NCBI GenBank assembly: GCA_025667525.1
Contig: CM046882.1
Span: forward strand, 27,555,394-27,619,393
Source of the DNA: Glebionis coronaria
Lineage: Eukaryota; Streptophyta; Magnoliopsida; Asterales; Asteraceae
DNA: 64,000 nt
Reading direction: 5' to 3'
A program made the position numbers and the translations under genes. The notes beneath the pieces are model-generated. The model saw nothing but the letters and a program-made list of their open reading frames with translations, ran no database searches and was not told the origin of the DNA. The stretch's first letter is position 1; each line of letters opens with the position of its first letter. Below are positions 11,190-21,257 of the stretch, piece after piece.

Positions 11190-12927
11190 TTATTTCTTAA
11201 CCTATCGTAAGTAGCTTATTTATTAGCAATGTTAGCTTATTGCCTAAATTTATATGAATAAGTTTATTCAAAAAGTTTAAATTCGTGCCTTTTTACTCTT
11301 GTGATTATCCAGATTATTTACTCTTGTTGAAATTTGTGGGGTTTAATTCTTATTAGCTAGGAGCTACGGAAACGAAAAACTATCCTTCTAGTACTTTATG
11401 TTACTAACAGAATGTTGTTTAGTTCCATAACCCACAACACTTTACAAATATGTCAAAGGTTCTTCGATTTTATCGAGCATCCCAACTATCAGGTTATGTG
11501 TGTATCGACTAAGTCGACTTGACGCTATATTCCAAATCAATGATCTTTAGAAATACATACACATAATTGTTGAGCAAGTCCGAACCAAACTTGAAACTTC
11601 ATATCCAAAACTTACTCGCCGTTAACACATTTTTTCTTTTGAAACCGTTTAAGATCCGAAACATTTAAAGTAACCAATAGTTTCTTCTTGTCTCCAAATA
11701 TAAGAGCACCTCTGAAGTCGGCAAATCTTTAACTTTCAGCTCCATTCTCGGGAACGAGCAGTAACCAATAGTTTCTTCTTCTAAATCTAAGGGCCCGATA
11801 CTTTACTTAAAATTGAAATTTAATTGTTATTGGAAAAAATGCGTACATGAAAAAATTTCTGGTCTAAATTATGAGAAAAACCGCAAGAGCTACAGGTCCA
11901 ATAGTAGTAGAAATAGTGCCATATTTCATCATATGATCTGCATTATGCTAATAGTAAGTTTGGTAGTAAATTATCGTTGATTTCATGATATGATATAATG
12001 GTGCTCATAAATAACAAAATAAAGGCCTATATATAGTGAGCCGATTTTCAACTGCGTTCAGATGTTTTGGAGTTGGTTTTGTTGTCTAACCAATGTACGC
12101 CTTGTAGACAATATCTTTTGGACTAGTAAGCTCTAAATTATAACTTGAAGAAAGTGTTAAAGGTATTTATTTACTCAATAGCAACATTGCCAAAACCACA
12201 AGCAATAATGCTGAATAAAGCGAACATGTTTTATGCTTGTTTATCATGCTTCAGCTAATAAAAATTAGCCTTGTTACGAGTTCTGGTAGCTCTTATGCTA
12301 GCTTTTTAAGAGCATAAGCTCTTGGAACATAAGCTTCTTTAGCGTTTGAGAACATCAACACGAATTAAAAACATCAGCATGCATTACTAATATTGTTGCT
12401 ACCTGTAGGAGAACTTAGTTCCTGCATGTTGTCTTGTTTAAGAACATCAGCAGGCATTAAAAACGACGATGAAGAAAAGGTTAGTCTAGATTGATATCGA
12501 GGTTTGCTCACTTCTATCTGAACCTTTTATGTGAATAATATTTCGAAAAAACAGCACTAATTAGCTACTAATGAAAGTCAAAACATTGAGGTTGACCGAA
12601 AGTTGATTTATGGTCCGAATGCCAGTGCTTATTCCTCTCATAGTAAGCTAATATATGTTCTTTGGATATGTTCATGCTATTCGTAAACTTTCAAAACCAG
12701 TTAAATCTTGTGGCTTAGTGGCATAACTTTTAACTTTTCTAAATCTGGCCGATTGTTCATGTTAGAAATGTTTTAACTTCAATTGAATCCATGTAGCTAA
12801 GTAACTACACATAAATACATAATCCCAATCGATGTGTAAGATGTCAACCGCGAGTGTCTTGCCTTTTCTTTGTATAAAACGTAGTATACGGAACGGTCAT
12901 ACATGAGTAGGAAATGGCATGTTATAT
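11190..12927. other. Gene-free stretch in unit 1
   Basis: AT-rich sequence between tRNA-Pro and the PPR relic. No recognisable coding frame or element termini. The counterpart in unit 2 is 25363-27100. Confidence 0.5.
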
Positions 12928-13064
12928 ATATCATAACCAAAGCTTTTTCTAGTAATCCCGCTCGACTATACAAATCAACTACTGTATACATGAGTAAATG
13001 AGTAATGTTATGAAGTTGGACCGATACGATGATCTTTCACCATCATATTGAGATAATTTATGCT
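12928..13064 (-). pseudogene. PPR protein relic, copy 1
   Basis: On the minus strand two short frames give the boundary pattern of plant PPR proteins: a piece reading NYLNMMVKDHRIGPTS, a stop, then after a frameshift TVVDLYSRAGLLEKAL. The second piece matches the near-invariant VDLYGRAGLLEEA block of E-class PPR proteins. Sequence on both sides is not PPR-like, so this is a fragment of about 45 codons and not a gene. The same relic is at 27101-27237. Confidence 0.7.
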
Positions 13065-14257
13065 CTATGTTATAGCATGTGGGCAACCTCTTAACTTTGC
13101 AACCTTATTTTACATTTTGATTGATGCCAAAATATGTTGAAGCCTCAAAGGCATACACCTGGTGACTTATTGGCTCACAACTCTCACCACATATATAGAT
13201 TGATTGACAAAATCACTTCTAAATGAAATGACCACCTTGACCTTCTTACATGGTTTCACATGTTGGATGCATTTAAAGTGTGTACTAAGCCCTCCAATTG
13301 GTCCCAAAAATGGCTGAACTGCCAATGGTCCTGCAAGGCTTTTTCTAGCTCATTGCTGCTGATCTTCCACAGAGATTGATGGACATTTGACAATACTACT
13401 TCTAAGTGAAATTACCATTTTCACCTTAGTGGTCACGAATGGCATCTTTGAGTTGACTTGCAGACTATAAACATGTATTAATACACCACTAAACTCATGA
13501 AATACCCTTTTGCTACACATTGCTAAACTAATGACTTTTACTGTATCATTTCACTCAACAAAATTGAAACATGCTCATGCAGAGAACATTAGTGGTGTAT
13601 GATTAACATATTACCCCTCTTCAACAGAAAATTAAGAAAGATCCCCGGATTTTATCTTCTAATGCGCGTGAAGCAACCGATGTTCACGCCATTGTTTCTG
13701 AACTTTCCCTTAACCATCCAAGCACTACTCTAAGATGGTCATTAGCGCACCAACTAATAAAACAAAAAATATAATGTTGTGATAATCTATCTTAAGTTTT
13801 AACACATAATTAAAACATATAATTGCATAGGTTTCACAATTTTTGTTGGAATTGAATTATTGGGCCATCAAAAAATTTAAGATGGTGTGCGATAGTTCCT
13901 ATATGGCTATGCATCTGAGTTGACTTGTTTTTTACTTTTGTACTGTATTATTTTGTAAACAAATGATTGAAAAACATAGGTTAAACAATGTCTAAAAATT
14001 GGTATTTAATTGACTCGACGAAACAACCAAGTCATAGTTCAACCGATTCAACCGACTAAAATCTAAATTTTAAAACATTAATGTTAAATACTTACTATCA
14101 TTTATGTTTGACTCAACAATCACATTTGCCATAAAAGTTCCAAGTTTCCACCATTTTCCCGCCAAAAAATACTTCCATTTATATCCAAACTCACCATTTT
14201 TCACACATTTTCACACTTACACTAGTATATGCTAGTAGTAAAAAATAATTTATCACC
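13065..14257. other. Non-coding stretch with a short open island
   Basis: Upstream flank of the membrane-protein gene. Within it, 13607-13774 (plus) is an open frame of 55 codons with coding-like composition (includes SSNAREATDVHAIVSEL) but no ATG start and no family I recognise. A TATA-like word (TTTATAT, near 14177-14183) lies about 75 bp before the ATG at 14258. Counterpart in unit 2: 27238-28430. Confidence 0.45.
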
Positions 14258-14933
14258 ATGATAATGGGTGCATCAAATTTAATGATGGGCTTAACTTTTG
14301 TATTAGTAATATCTCTTGCTATAGTTCTTGCCTTAGTTTTAATCCTACTAGCTGAACTTTACTGTTCCGTCATTTTACGTCGTCGTAACACCGCAACTAC
14401 TACTACCACCACCACCACCACCGTAAACCACCACCACCCACAACCATCTTCACTCACCAGCTTAGGTGTACTTTCAGCTCCTAGAAACCTTCTCTACCCC
14501 ACCCTCGCCGGAAATTTCGCCGTGCCGGAGAAGTCGCCGGAGAACCGCCGGAGATATTGAGAAACAGCTAAATTCGGCGGTTATTACAGATGGGTATGAT
14601 CGGAAAAGTATCTCCGGGAGAAAAGATGAACTTGGTTTGATTTACATTTCGAATCCGGTGTTTGACGACGGAGAAAATGGTCGTCGGAAAATGGGGGTAA
14701 CACCGTTCGAGACGCCGGAGGCTTCAGCGTCGCGGCTCGAGACGGAAGATGATGATGATGAGGAGGAGATAATGTCGGTGACACCGCCGTTAACGCCGAT
14801 GAAAAAGTTAGCTGCGGCGGTTGTTAACGGTGGTGGAATGTCGTCCACGTCATCATCAGGGACTCTTTGTACTTCTTCCTTTCTTGGTGAAATTTTTTAT
14901 TGTTTTTGCCTTTTAGTAATATATTGTAGTTTA
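14258..14933 (+). pseudogene. Small plant membrane protein, frameshifted and Harbinger-interrupted, copy 1
   Basis: The frame opening at 14258 encodes a protein with one hydrophobic segment (about residues 7-33) followed by the motif LLAELYCSVILRRR, a Thr/His-rich stretch, and SLGVLSAPRNLLYPTL. It stops at 14560. The +1 frame continues the same kind of protein: GLIYISNPVFDD, VTPFETPEASASRLE, a DDDDEEE tract and VTPPLTPMKK. Together these match the layout of a plant family of single-pass membrane proteins of unknown function. I read one gene broken by a frameshift near 14553. The second frame then runs across the left end of the Harbinger element at 14934 and stops at 15020 inside it. Unit 2 has the same frameshift, so the lesion predates the duplication or is a shared base-call error. 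A splice donor near 14885 (TTGGTGAAAT) could mean the normal end lay in another exon. Confidence 0.6.
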
Positions 14934-16858
14934 GAGCACAGGGTGTGGTTTGGTGCCGTCGTGTTGAGCCGTGGGAAAACACCAATTTTTTCAAGGGTGT
15001 GGTGTGTGGTGGGTAAATGATCCCACCACATCAGGAACACGAAAACACCACATTTCACGCTCCTTGGTTGGCTTGAGCCGTGGTGTTTTTGTGGGACCCA
15101 CTACTTATTAAAAAAAAATTAAAAACAAAATTATAAAAAAAATTATAAAACAAATTTATTAAACATTTCATTAAAAAAAGTACATAAATTAAAAAAAATA
15201 CGAAAATTAAAAAAAAATCACAAAAAAAAATTACAAATATAAAAAAAGTACATTTTATTGCTCTTCTTCTTGATTCCACAAGTGTTCAACAAGGTCGTAT
15301 CGAAGGTCTTCGTGCGTTGCTCTATCCCGAAGTTCTTTTGTTTTCATTTGTTGTCTTTCGCATCGTTCGACCCAAGTACGTGTAATGTTGGGTTCGGGAG
15401 AAACGTACATGTGCATATATTCACTTATATCGAACTTTTGGTCTTTCAATATCATGTTGTGTAATATAATGCAAGTGTACATAATTCTCCTAATGATGTT
15501 CATTTGATACGCTCGTGCCGGTTGTTGTATAATTCCCCACCGACCTTGTAGCACACCAAAGGCTCTTTCAACATCTTTTCTTGCACTTTCTTGAACCTTC
15601 TTAAACTTCAATGTTTTTGCATCTCTAGCGACACTAAAAGCTTTGACAAAAGTAGACCATTGTGGATAAATACCATCCGCTAAATAATAACCTTTGTAAT
15701 AAGTATTCTCGTTGACTTCAAACGGAGTTTCGGGAGCTCTATCGGCTAGAAGGTCATCAAATAACGGTGAACCATTTAACACATTAAGGTCGTTATTTGC
15801 ACCTGGTACCCCAAAATATGCATGCCAAAACCATAATTGTTGATCGGCTACGGCCTCAAGCATTATAGTCGGGTATTTTTTACATCTATTTTTAAATTGA
15901 CCATGTAACGCCTTGGGCCATTTAACCCATTCCCAATGCATACAATCTATGCTCCCTAGCATTCCCGGAAGACCGTGTTTCTTCTCATGTAAATCATATA
16001 CATGTTGGACATCCGCTAAATTAGGTTTTCTAAAATATTCTTCAACATACAATATATATATATGCATTTAGTAAAATACCATAAGCATTCACGGGAACAA
16101 CGTGCCGCACATTGCAAATACTCGTCAAATGCATCGGGGCTTGAACCATATGCCAATTGACGTATGGCGGATGTACATTTCAAACGAGTAGAAAACCCCA
16201 AACGACCCGTTGCATCTACACGTTGCTTAAAAAAATGGAAGTATTCGGGCAAAGGGTCGGCATTATAATTTTGTATATCACTAACAATTTTATTAAATAA
16301 AGTGGAGCTCATACGATACCTTCGTCGAAAATATTCTTCCGGATATATAGGTGGCGTATCTTCATCCCCAAAATAATCTCGTTGTAGTTTTTCTTCCGCC
16401 AATTCTCTTTCACGTGGAATGTAGTGTCTTGTATACGAGTTTCTTTCGTCTTCAACTTCGTCTATTCGATCTAAATAATCGATGTATTGCGCGTAATTAT
16501 TCATATCAAGTGTGGAGTAATACTCATACATATCGGGAATGTCTTCCATTTTAAACTAGTGTGTGTATATAATTGTTGAGGTGAAATTGGTGAATTGTAT
16601 GTGATTTATAGGTGAAAATGGGAGTTTTATAGGTAAAAAATAGGGTTTTTTTGAAAAAAAACGGACCTCAAACGGTCAAAAATTCAATTCCAACGGTCAA
16701 AAAATCAATTCCAACGGCTATAAACTTTTTCCAAAAAAAAAATAAAAAAAAAAAAAATTAAATATGCACGAAAACGCGCGCCGTCCCCTCGGCGCGAGGC
16801 ACGAAAACGCCACACGGGGTGTGGTTTCTCGCGCCGTCGTGTCGCGTTTTCGCACGGC
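14934..16858 (-). mobile_element. PIF/Harbinger element, 3'-end replaced, copy 1
   Basis: Left terminus GAGCACAGGGT follows a TTA (14931-14933). The body matches 29107-31031 of unit 2. After 16858 the last 31 bp of the element, its TTA duplication and some 10 bp of flank are gone, replaced by 82 bp of unrelated Copia-like sequence (16859-16940). With one terminus lost it cannot move. The 270-residue transposase piece has Glu at a site where unit 2 has Gly. Confidence 0.9.
15255..16549 (-). pseudogene. PIF/Harbinger transposase (HARBI1/ALP1-like), frameshifted, copy 1
   Basis: Two overlapping minus-strand frames form one DDE_Tnp_4 transposase. The N-terminal 177-residue piece begins MEDIPDMYEYY at 16549; the C-terminal 270-residue piece ends at 15255. 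In the C-terminal piece, D41 (SIDCMHW), D131 (YYLADGIYPQW) and E167 (KDVERAFGVLQGRW) fit the catalytic triad, and the NNDLNVL motif is present. The frame changes inside a TA dinucleotide tract (about 16049-16062), which suggests a 2-nt slippage. No MYB-like partner ORF, which autonomous PIF elements usually carry, fits in the element. Shared with unit 2. Confidence 0.9.
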
Positions 16859-16940
16859 AGTCTGTTAATAAGATAAGTAGCAGTTAGCACACATTCAGTC
16901 CAAAATTTAAGAGGAATATCCCCCTGAAACATAAGGCATC
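16859..16940 (-). other. 82-bp Copia-integrase-derived filler
   Basis: Present only in unit 1, where unit 2 has the Harbinger terminus and flank (31032-31075, 44 bp). On the minus strand it encodes [20 protein letters not shown] followed by LINR, a core-integrase segment typical of plant Copia elements. The local Copia reads differently here (LSRDMWGEAILTATYLLNKI), so the donor was another lineage elsewhere in the genome. Confidence 0.88.
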
Positions 16941-17544
16941 TTTAAAATTTTAACCATTATCAAATGAGATAAAAAAAGTACTAACATAGTGCAGTGTTTA
17001 CTAATTTTTCTTGAAAAGAATGGTTAGTTTCTAATGAAATCATAATGAATTTTGGTAACCATTAACTCAACAAGTTTACATCTAGGCATGTACTTGAAGA
17101 CATTATTTTTTTCGATTTAATATTGATTTTTAGAAAAATATCCATGTTTCTTAAATATATGTTAAATGTACCGTGTTTATCGAAATACGTTTTCATTATT
17201 ACGGTTCAAATTTTTTGTCTTAAAAAAGTTAATATTAATGATATTTGCTTACTAAATTAAACGTGAAAAAAAGTAAAGGTCACTAAAAATATATATTTTT
17301 ATCTATTTATACTAAAAAAAGTCAATAAATTTCATTTTTACTACCTTATATTAAAAAGAAAAAAAATCGGTAACTCAAATAATTACTAAAAATATATTCA
17401 TACTCAATATTTAATGTGAAAAAGTGTTAAACTTTCAATGATTATTTTCTTTAGAAGAAAAAAATGTGAGTTTTCTTGTCAATTTTTATATTTAATATGT
17501 TTTAGTAAAAAAAGTTATAATTATTTAAATTATTGTTTATCATA
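16941..17544. other. Gene-free AT-rich stretch in unit 1
   Basis: Flank between the Harbinger junction and the Helitron. It is about 80% A/T with no frames or element ends that I can support. Counterpart in unit 2: 31076-31679. Confidence 0.5.
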
Positions 17545-18399
17545 CTAGTTATACTACCCATGCACGCACGGGGTTCTAACATAATTTTTTGAAAAAAAAA
17601 GCAAATAGTGTATTCTTTCCTTTCAGCACTCAAATGGATCATTAATCTTTTAAGTATACTAGACGATTACCCGCGCATAACAGCGGAATTACCTAAAGAC
17701 ATATAATTAATGATATGCTAATTGATTCGATGGTCGAACTCGTGACCCAATAATTTCCCTAGCGATAGATAGTTAATGATTTATTAATTGACCCGATGGT
17801 CGAATCGGTAACCCGGTGACTCGTCCGGGTTAAACCGGTAGGCGAGCCCGTTCCCATTGACTCGATCGGGTTGAATCGATGGTCGAACCCGTGTCCGGTG
17901 GTTGAACCCGTGGCCCGGTGACTCGATAGGATTGACCCGGTGGTCGAAACGAGTGACCCCGTGGCGGTGGCTCGACAGGATTGACCCGGTTGTCGAACCC
18001 GTGACCCGGTGACTCGATCGGGTTAACCAGATGGTCGAACCCGTGACTCGAAAAGATTGGCCCGATGGCCGAACCCGTTACCCGGTGACTCAATCGGGTT
18101 GGTCCGATGGTCGATCCGTGATCCGATGACTCGACTGGGTTGACCCGTTGGTGGAACCCGTGACCAAGTTACGTGACCGAATTAATTCGGTGGTGGAACC
18201 CGTGAACCGGTAACTTATTCCATTGTTTATGGTTTATTTTTTCAACATTTCTTACTTTATCCAACTTATGTGCATTTAATTTTTCAACAATTCTATAATT
18301 AATATCCAACTTCTATGCATTTAATTTTTCAACAATTCCATAATTAAGTTATTTTTCAACATTCAAGGTTTTGGGGTTTTTCCTTTTAAGTAGTAGAGA
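17545..18399 (-). mobile_element. Helitron, 5' TCTCTACTA, two CTAG 3' ends, copy 1
   Basis: On the minus strand the element starts TCTCTACTACTTAAAAGG at 18399, preceded by A. A first 3' end occurs at 17659-17662: a GC-rich hairpin region, GGGTAATCGT, then CTAG followed by T. A second lies 114 bp further at 17545-17548: hairpin CCCGTGCGTGCATGGG, TAGTATAA, then CTAG followed by T. Insertion between A and T, TC start, hairpin and CTRR end are Helitron hallmarks. There is no Rep/helicase gene, so it is non-autonomous. In unit 2 the second hairpin is perfect (CCCGTGC-GT-GCACGGG); here one base differs. Confidence 0.82.
17721..18213. repeat. About 42-bp minisatellite inside Helitron, copy 1
   Basis: About ten imperfect units of roughly 42 bp built from the words TTGACCCGATGGTCGAACCC and GTGACCCGGTGACTCGATCG. 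Some units are shortened. It is strongly GC-richer than its surroundings. Related units occur in unit 2 (31856-32348) and at 56330-56646. Confidence 0.9.
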
Positions 18400-19643
18400 T
18401 AAGTATATTGGGTGCACTTGAATGATAGAGGTTTTGTGGTCAGACTACAAAATTATACTTTGTTTCATGTAAATATGATAGTAACATCTATGTCTCTTTC
18501 ATCTTATGATGATGATATTAAAGTGAATATTATCCCTTATTACACAATCAGTAGTGGAAATACAAAGCATGAGAAAGTATTACGGTATTACCAAAATAGG
18601 CTTTTCTAATGGAGGAGTACAACTTCAATGCGAGAAGATAAAAGCCTTCTAGTTCTAGGTGGAAACACGTACCTTGATCACTCAATGTACCTTGCTAAAG
18701 TTATCTTGAGCACGCCACTGTAAGCTCTAAATCTGTTATAAATCAAACCATTTTGTTCATTTATATATGTTCATATACATATAACTGTGCATCAGTTTGC
18801 TTTATTATTTTTCCTTTCTTACAGCTGTAAGGGTTTTACATCAAACAAAATATGGTTCAAATATTTATATATCTGAATTAGTAGTCAGATTCAGATGCAT
18901 ATACAATGTATCATACAGATATGTTTTCCAAAAAAGAAGTTATATAACCATTTTTAGAGTAGCAAACTATCAACAACATATTCGGGTCAGATGCTACAAT
19001 TTATTCTCCAACTTCTAATTTTCCTTTCCAGATTCATATTTATTAGCAGACATTATGTGAGGATGTTCAAATTTAAAAGTTGCAGTTTTGATACATTTAT
19101 ATATGAGTGAGCCGATTTGGTCACAATTACTTATAATGGACCAAGCAAAAAAGTACATTCTTACTGATACTATAACTTTTCTGATCCTATTACACTAATT
19201 ACTTATAAAAGTTGGTATAAACATGGCACTAAGTGCTTGGAGTCAACCAAAAGCAACCCATTTTGACCCGAAATCAACACATGTTTTAAAAAGAAGGCCA
19301 GCGTAGCAGTGGTTGGATTTGCATATTCCAAAATCATCTGACCTTAAATTCATACAAACAGGGTCTTAAACAAATTAGTCATGCTCGCTATAGTATCTTA
19401 TTTCTTACATCTATACACATCTTCAATTGCTTTTTTTATGCATGGACTTTGTTAGCAGTAAGTCGTATAGCCAGAAATACTATGTTTATGGTAATACAAT
19501 ACATACTATAATTATAAGATAAAAGCATAGCACCAAAGCGGCATTCATGTATGGATCCTTGACAACATTAGGTTACTCCATGCGTACATTATTAATCGGG
19601 CAAGAATGAGCCGCCGTCAGCTGTAGTTTTCTTGTGGTCAGTC
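18400..19643. other. Gene-free stretch in unit 1
   Basis: Between the Helitron and the Copia target site. Short frames (65 and 73 codons) look like chance. 18720-18725 and 18825-18835 resemble splice signals, but no coding frame supports an intron. Counterpart in unit 2: 32535-33778. Confidence 0.45.
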
Positions 19644-19648
19644 ATGTC

Positions 19649-20655
19649 TGTGGGAAACGGTGTATACTTTTATTAAAACAATAATAAAATTAACAGAAAA
19701 CAAAGAACATAATTAAATAACAAATAAAATTGAAAGCAGTAAAACTAAGACGAGGCACGTGTTTAACACGCTTCCCTTAAAACTGATTCGCCGTCTGTTT
19801 CCCAGGGTACAACGTCCAAAGCTGTTGTACAGCCGGACTAGACAAACTTGCCTGAAAGATCACGGAAGCCTTCTTCGTTTCTGATCGAGAACTGCTGGAA
19901 AAATCGTCTGGTAATGGAGTATGAAAAGCTGCGTTTTTCTGATGTCTTTAACTGAATGAGAAGAGGTTATATTTATACTGAAAACTTGACTTGTTCTCAA
20001 AGAAAAAATATATACCAAAGTCAGGAAAATCTGTTATAACTAAAACAGATTTCCTGTCTTTTTAACACACAAAAATATTCTGTGAATATTTTCTGTATCT
20101 TTTTAACACACAAAATATTCTGTAAATAACTTCTGTATCTATTCCTAAAATAGATGTACAGAATTCTCTAGAAAATAAATCGAATTCGCAGCAAAAAAGA
20201 TACCGAAATCTGCCCGCACCCAAGCCAGTTTTCGGAGCTGCATTCGTGACCGCAGGTCGCGCGCTCGTGCACAAGTTCAGTAGCTTCGAACCTGTTTTTG
20301 GCCTAGAAATCCCACTTTCTGCACCCCCCCTGCGCGCGCGTAGGCGTGGGAGTAAAAACCCACAAATGAATATTGTAGGGTAGAAACTAGGATTTCCTTA
20401 TAAACATGTTTTCACTTCATGTTTCAAGCGATGTGGGACAAATATTTTTCCAAATATTGTGTTTCACGTGACTCACTTTGAGACACGATATCTCATTCAT
20501 ATTAACTCCATATTGGACATACTTTAGCTCGTTGTGAAGCTCTCTTCGAGTAGAACGCAAAGCTACTAAGTAATACGAATATATATAACATATACATATA
20601 TAAAATTATGTCCAAAGTATTGCAAAAACCATATTTTGCAAAACATTTTCCAACA
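19649..20655 (-). repeat. Copia 3' LTR, copy 1
   Basis: Reads TGTTGG...CCCACA on the minus strand. It matches 33784-34790 with only one difference noted (T at about 20551, G in unit 2). It contains the same USE-like and TATA-like promoter motifs described for unit 2. Confidence 0.93.
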
Positions 20656-21257
20656 ATCCCCCACATGAATGGGAATCGGTCGAAAACACACGAAAGTTTC
20701 GGCAAAATTTCTGCGGTTAAGTCCTGCATAGGATAGGTAGGTGTAACCCTTTGAACCTTCCCTTGTGAGATGCACTTAGTCTCCTAGATCTGAGTAGACG
20801 TGATGTCCTTGAACTCAGCCTCTGTATACGTAGACGACAATACACACTCACACAAGAGTCTCCCTGACCTTGTCAAGTCCTCATAGTCGTGTTCGTTATG
20901 GTCATGAACACTCGCTTGGTTCTGCAAGAGCTCTTAGAAATTGCGCCCCCACAATTTCATTCGAAGCGACCCCACTTCTCTCTCACATAGGTGATTTCAT
21001 CTTGAATCATTAAAAACATATGTTTTATGATTTCATCTTGAATCATTATGCTTTATGATTTCATCCTGAATCATTAAGCCATATGTTTAACCTCTCAACA
21101 AGTCACATTGTTCTAGGAATGGACTAGGAAAGTTATTTTATTAAGTAACTCCCCTACATTGACGTGACTTCCCCCACATTTCTATGATTAGGTTGTCCTA
21201 TTGAACCCAGATCTTGGGATCTCCAGTCAACTGGGTTAGGTTTTCCTTCATAGAAAC

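Noticed and set aside
14642..14848. Antisense frame rich in Ser, also at 28815-29021
   Set aside because: It is opposite the GATGATGATGAGGAGG acidic tract of the membrane-protein gene and is only its complement.
17721..18213. Regular repeats that could suggest a CRISPR array
   Set aside because: Units are directly adjacent without unique spacers, are imperfect, and lie in a plant Helitron; this is a minisatellite.
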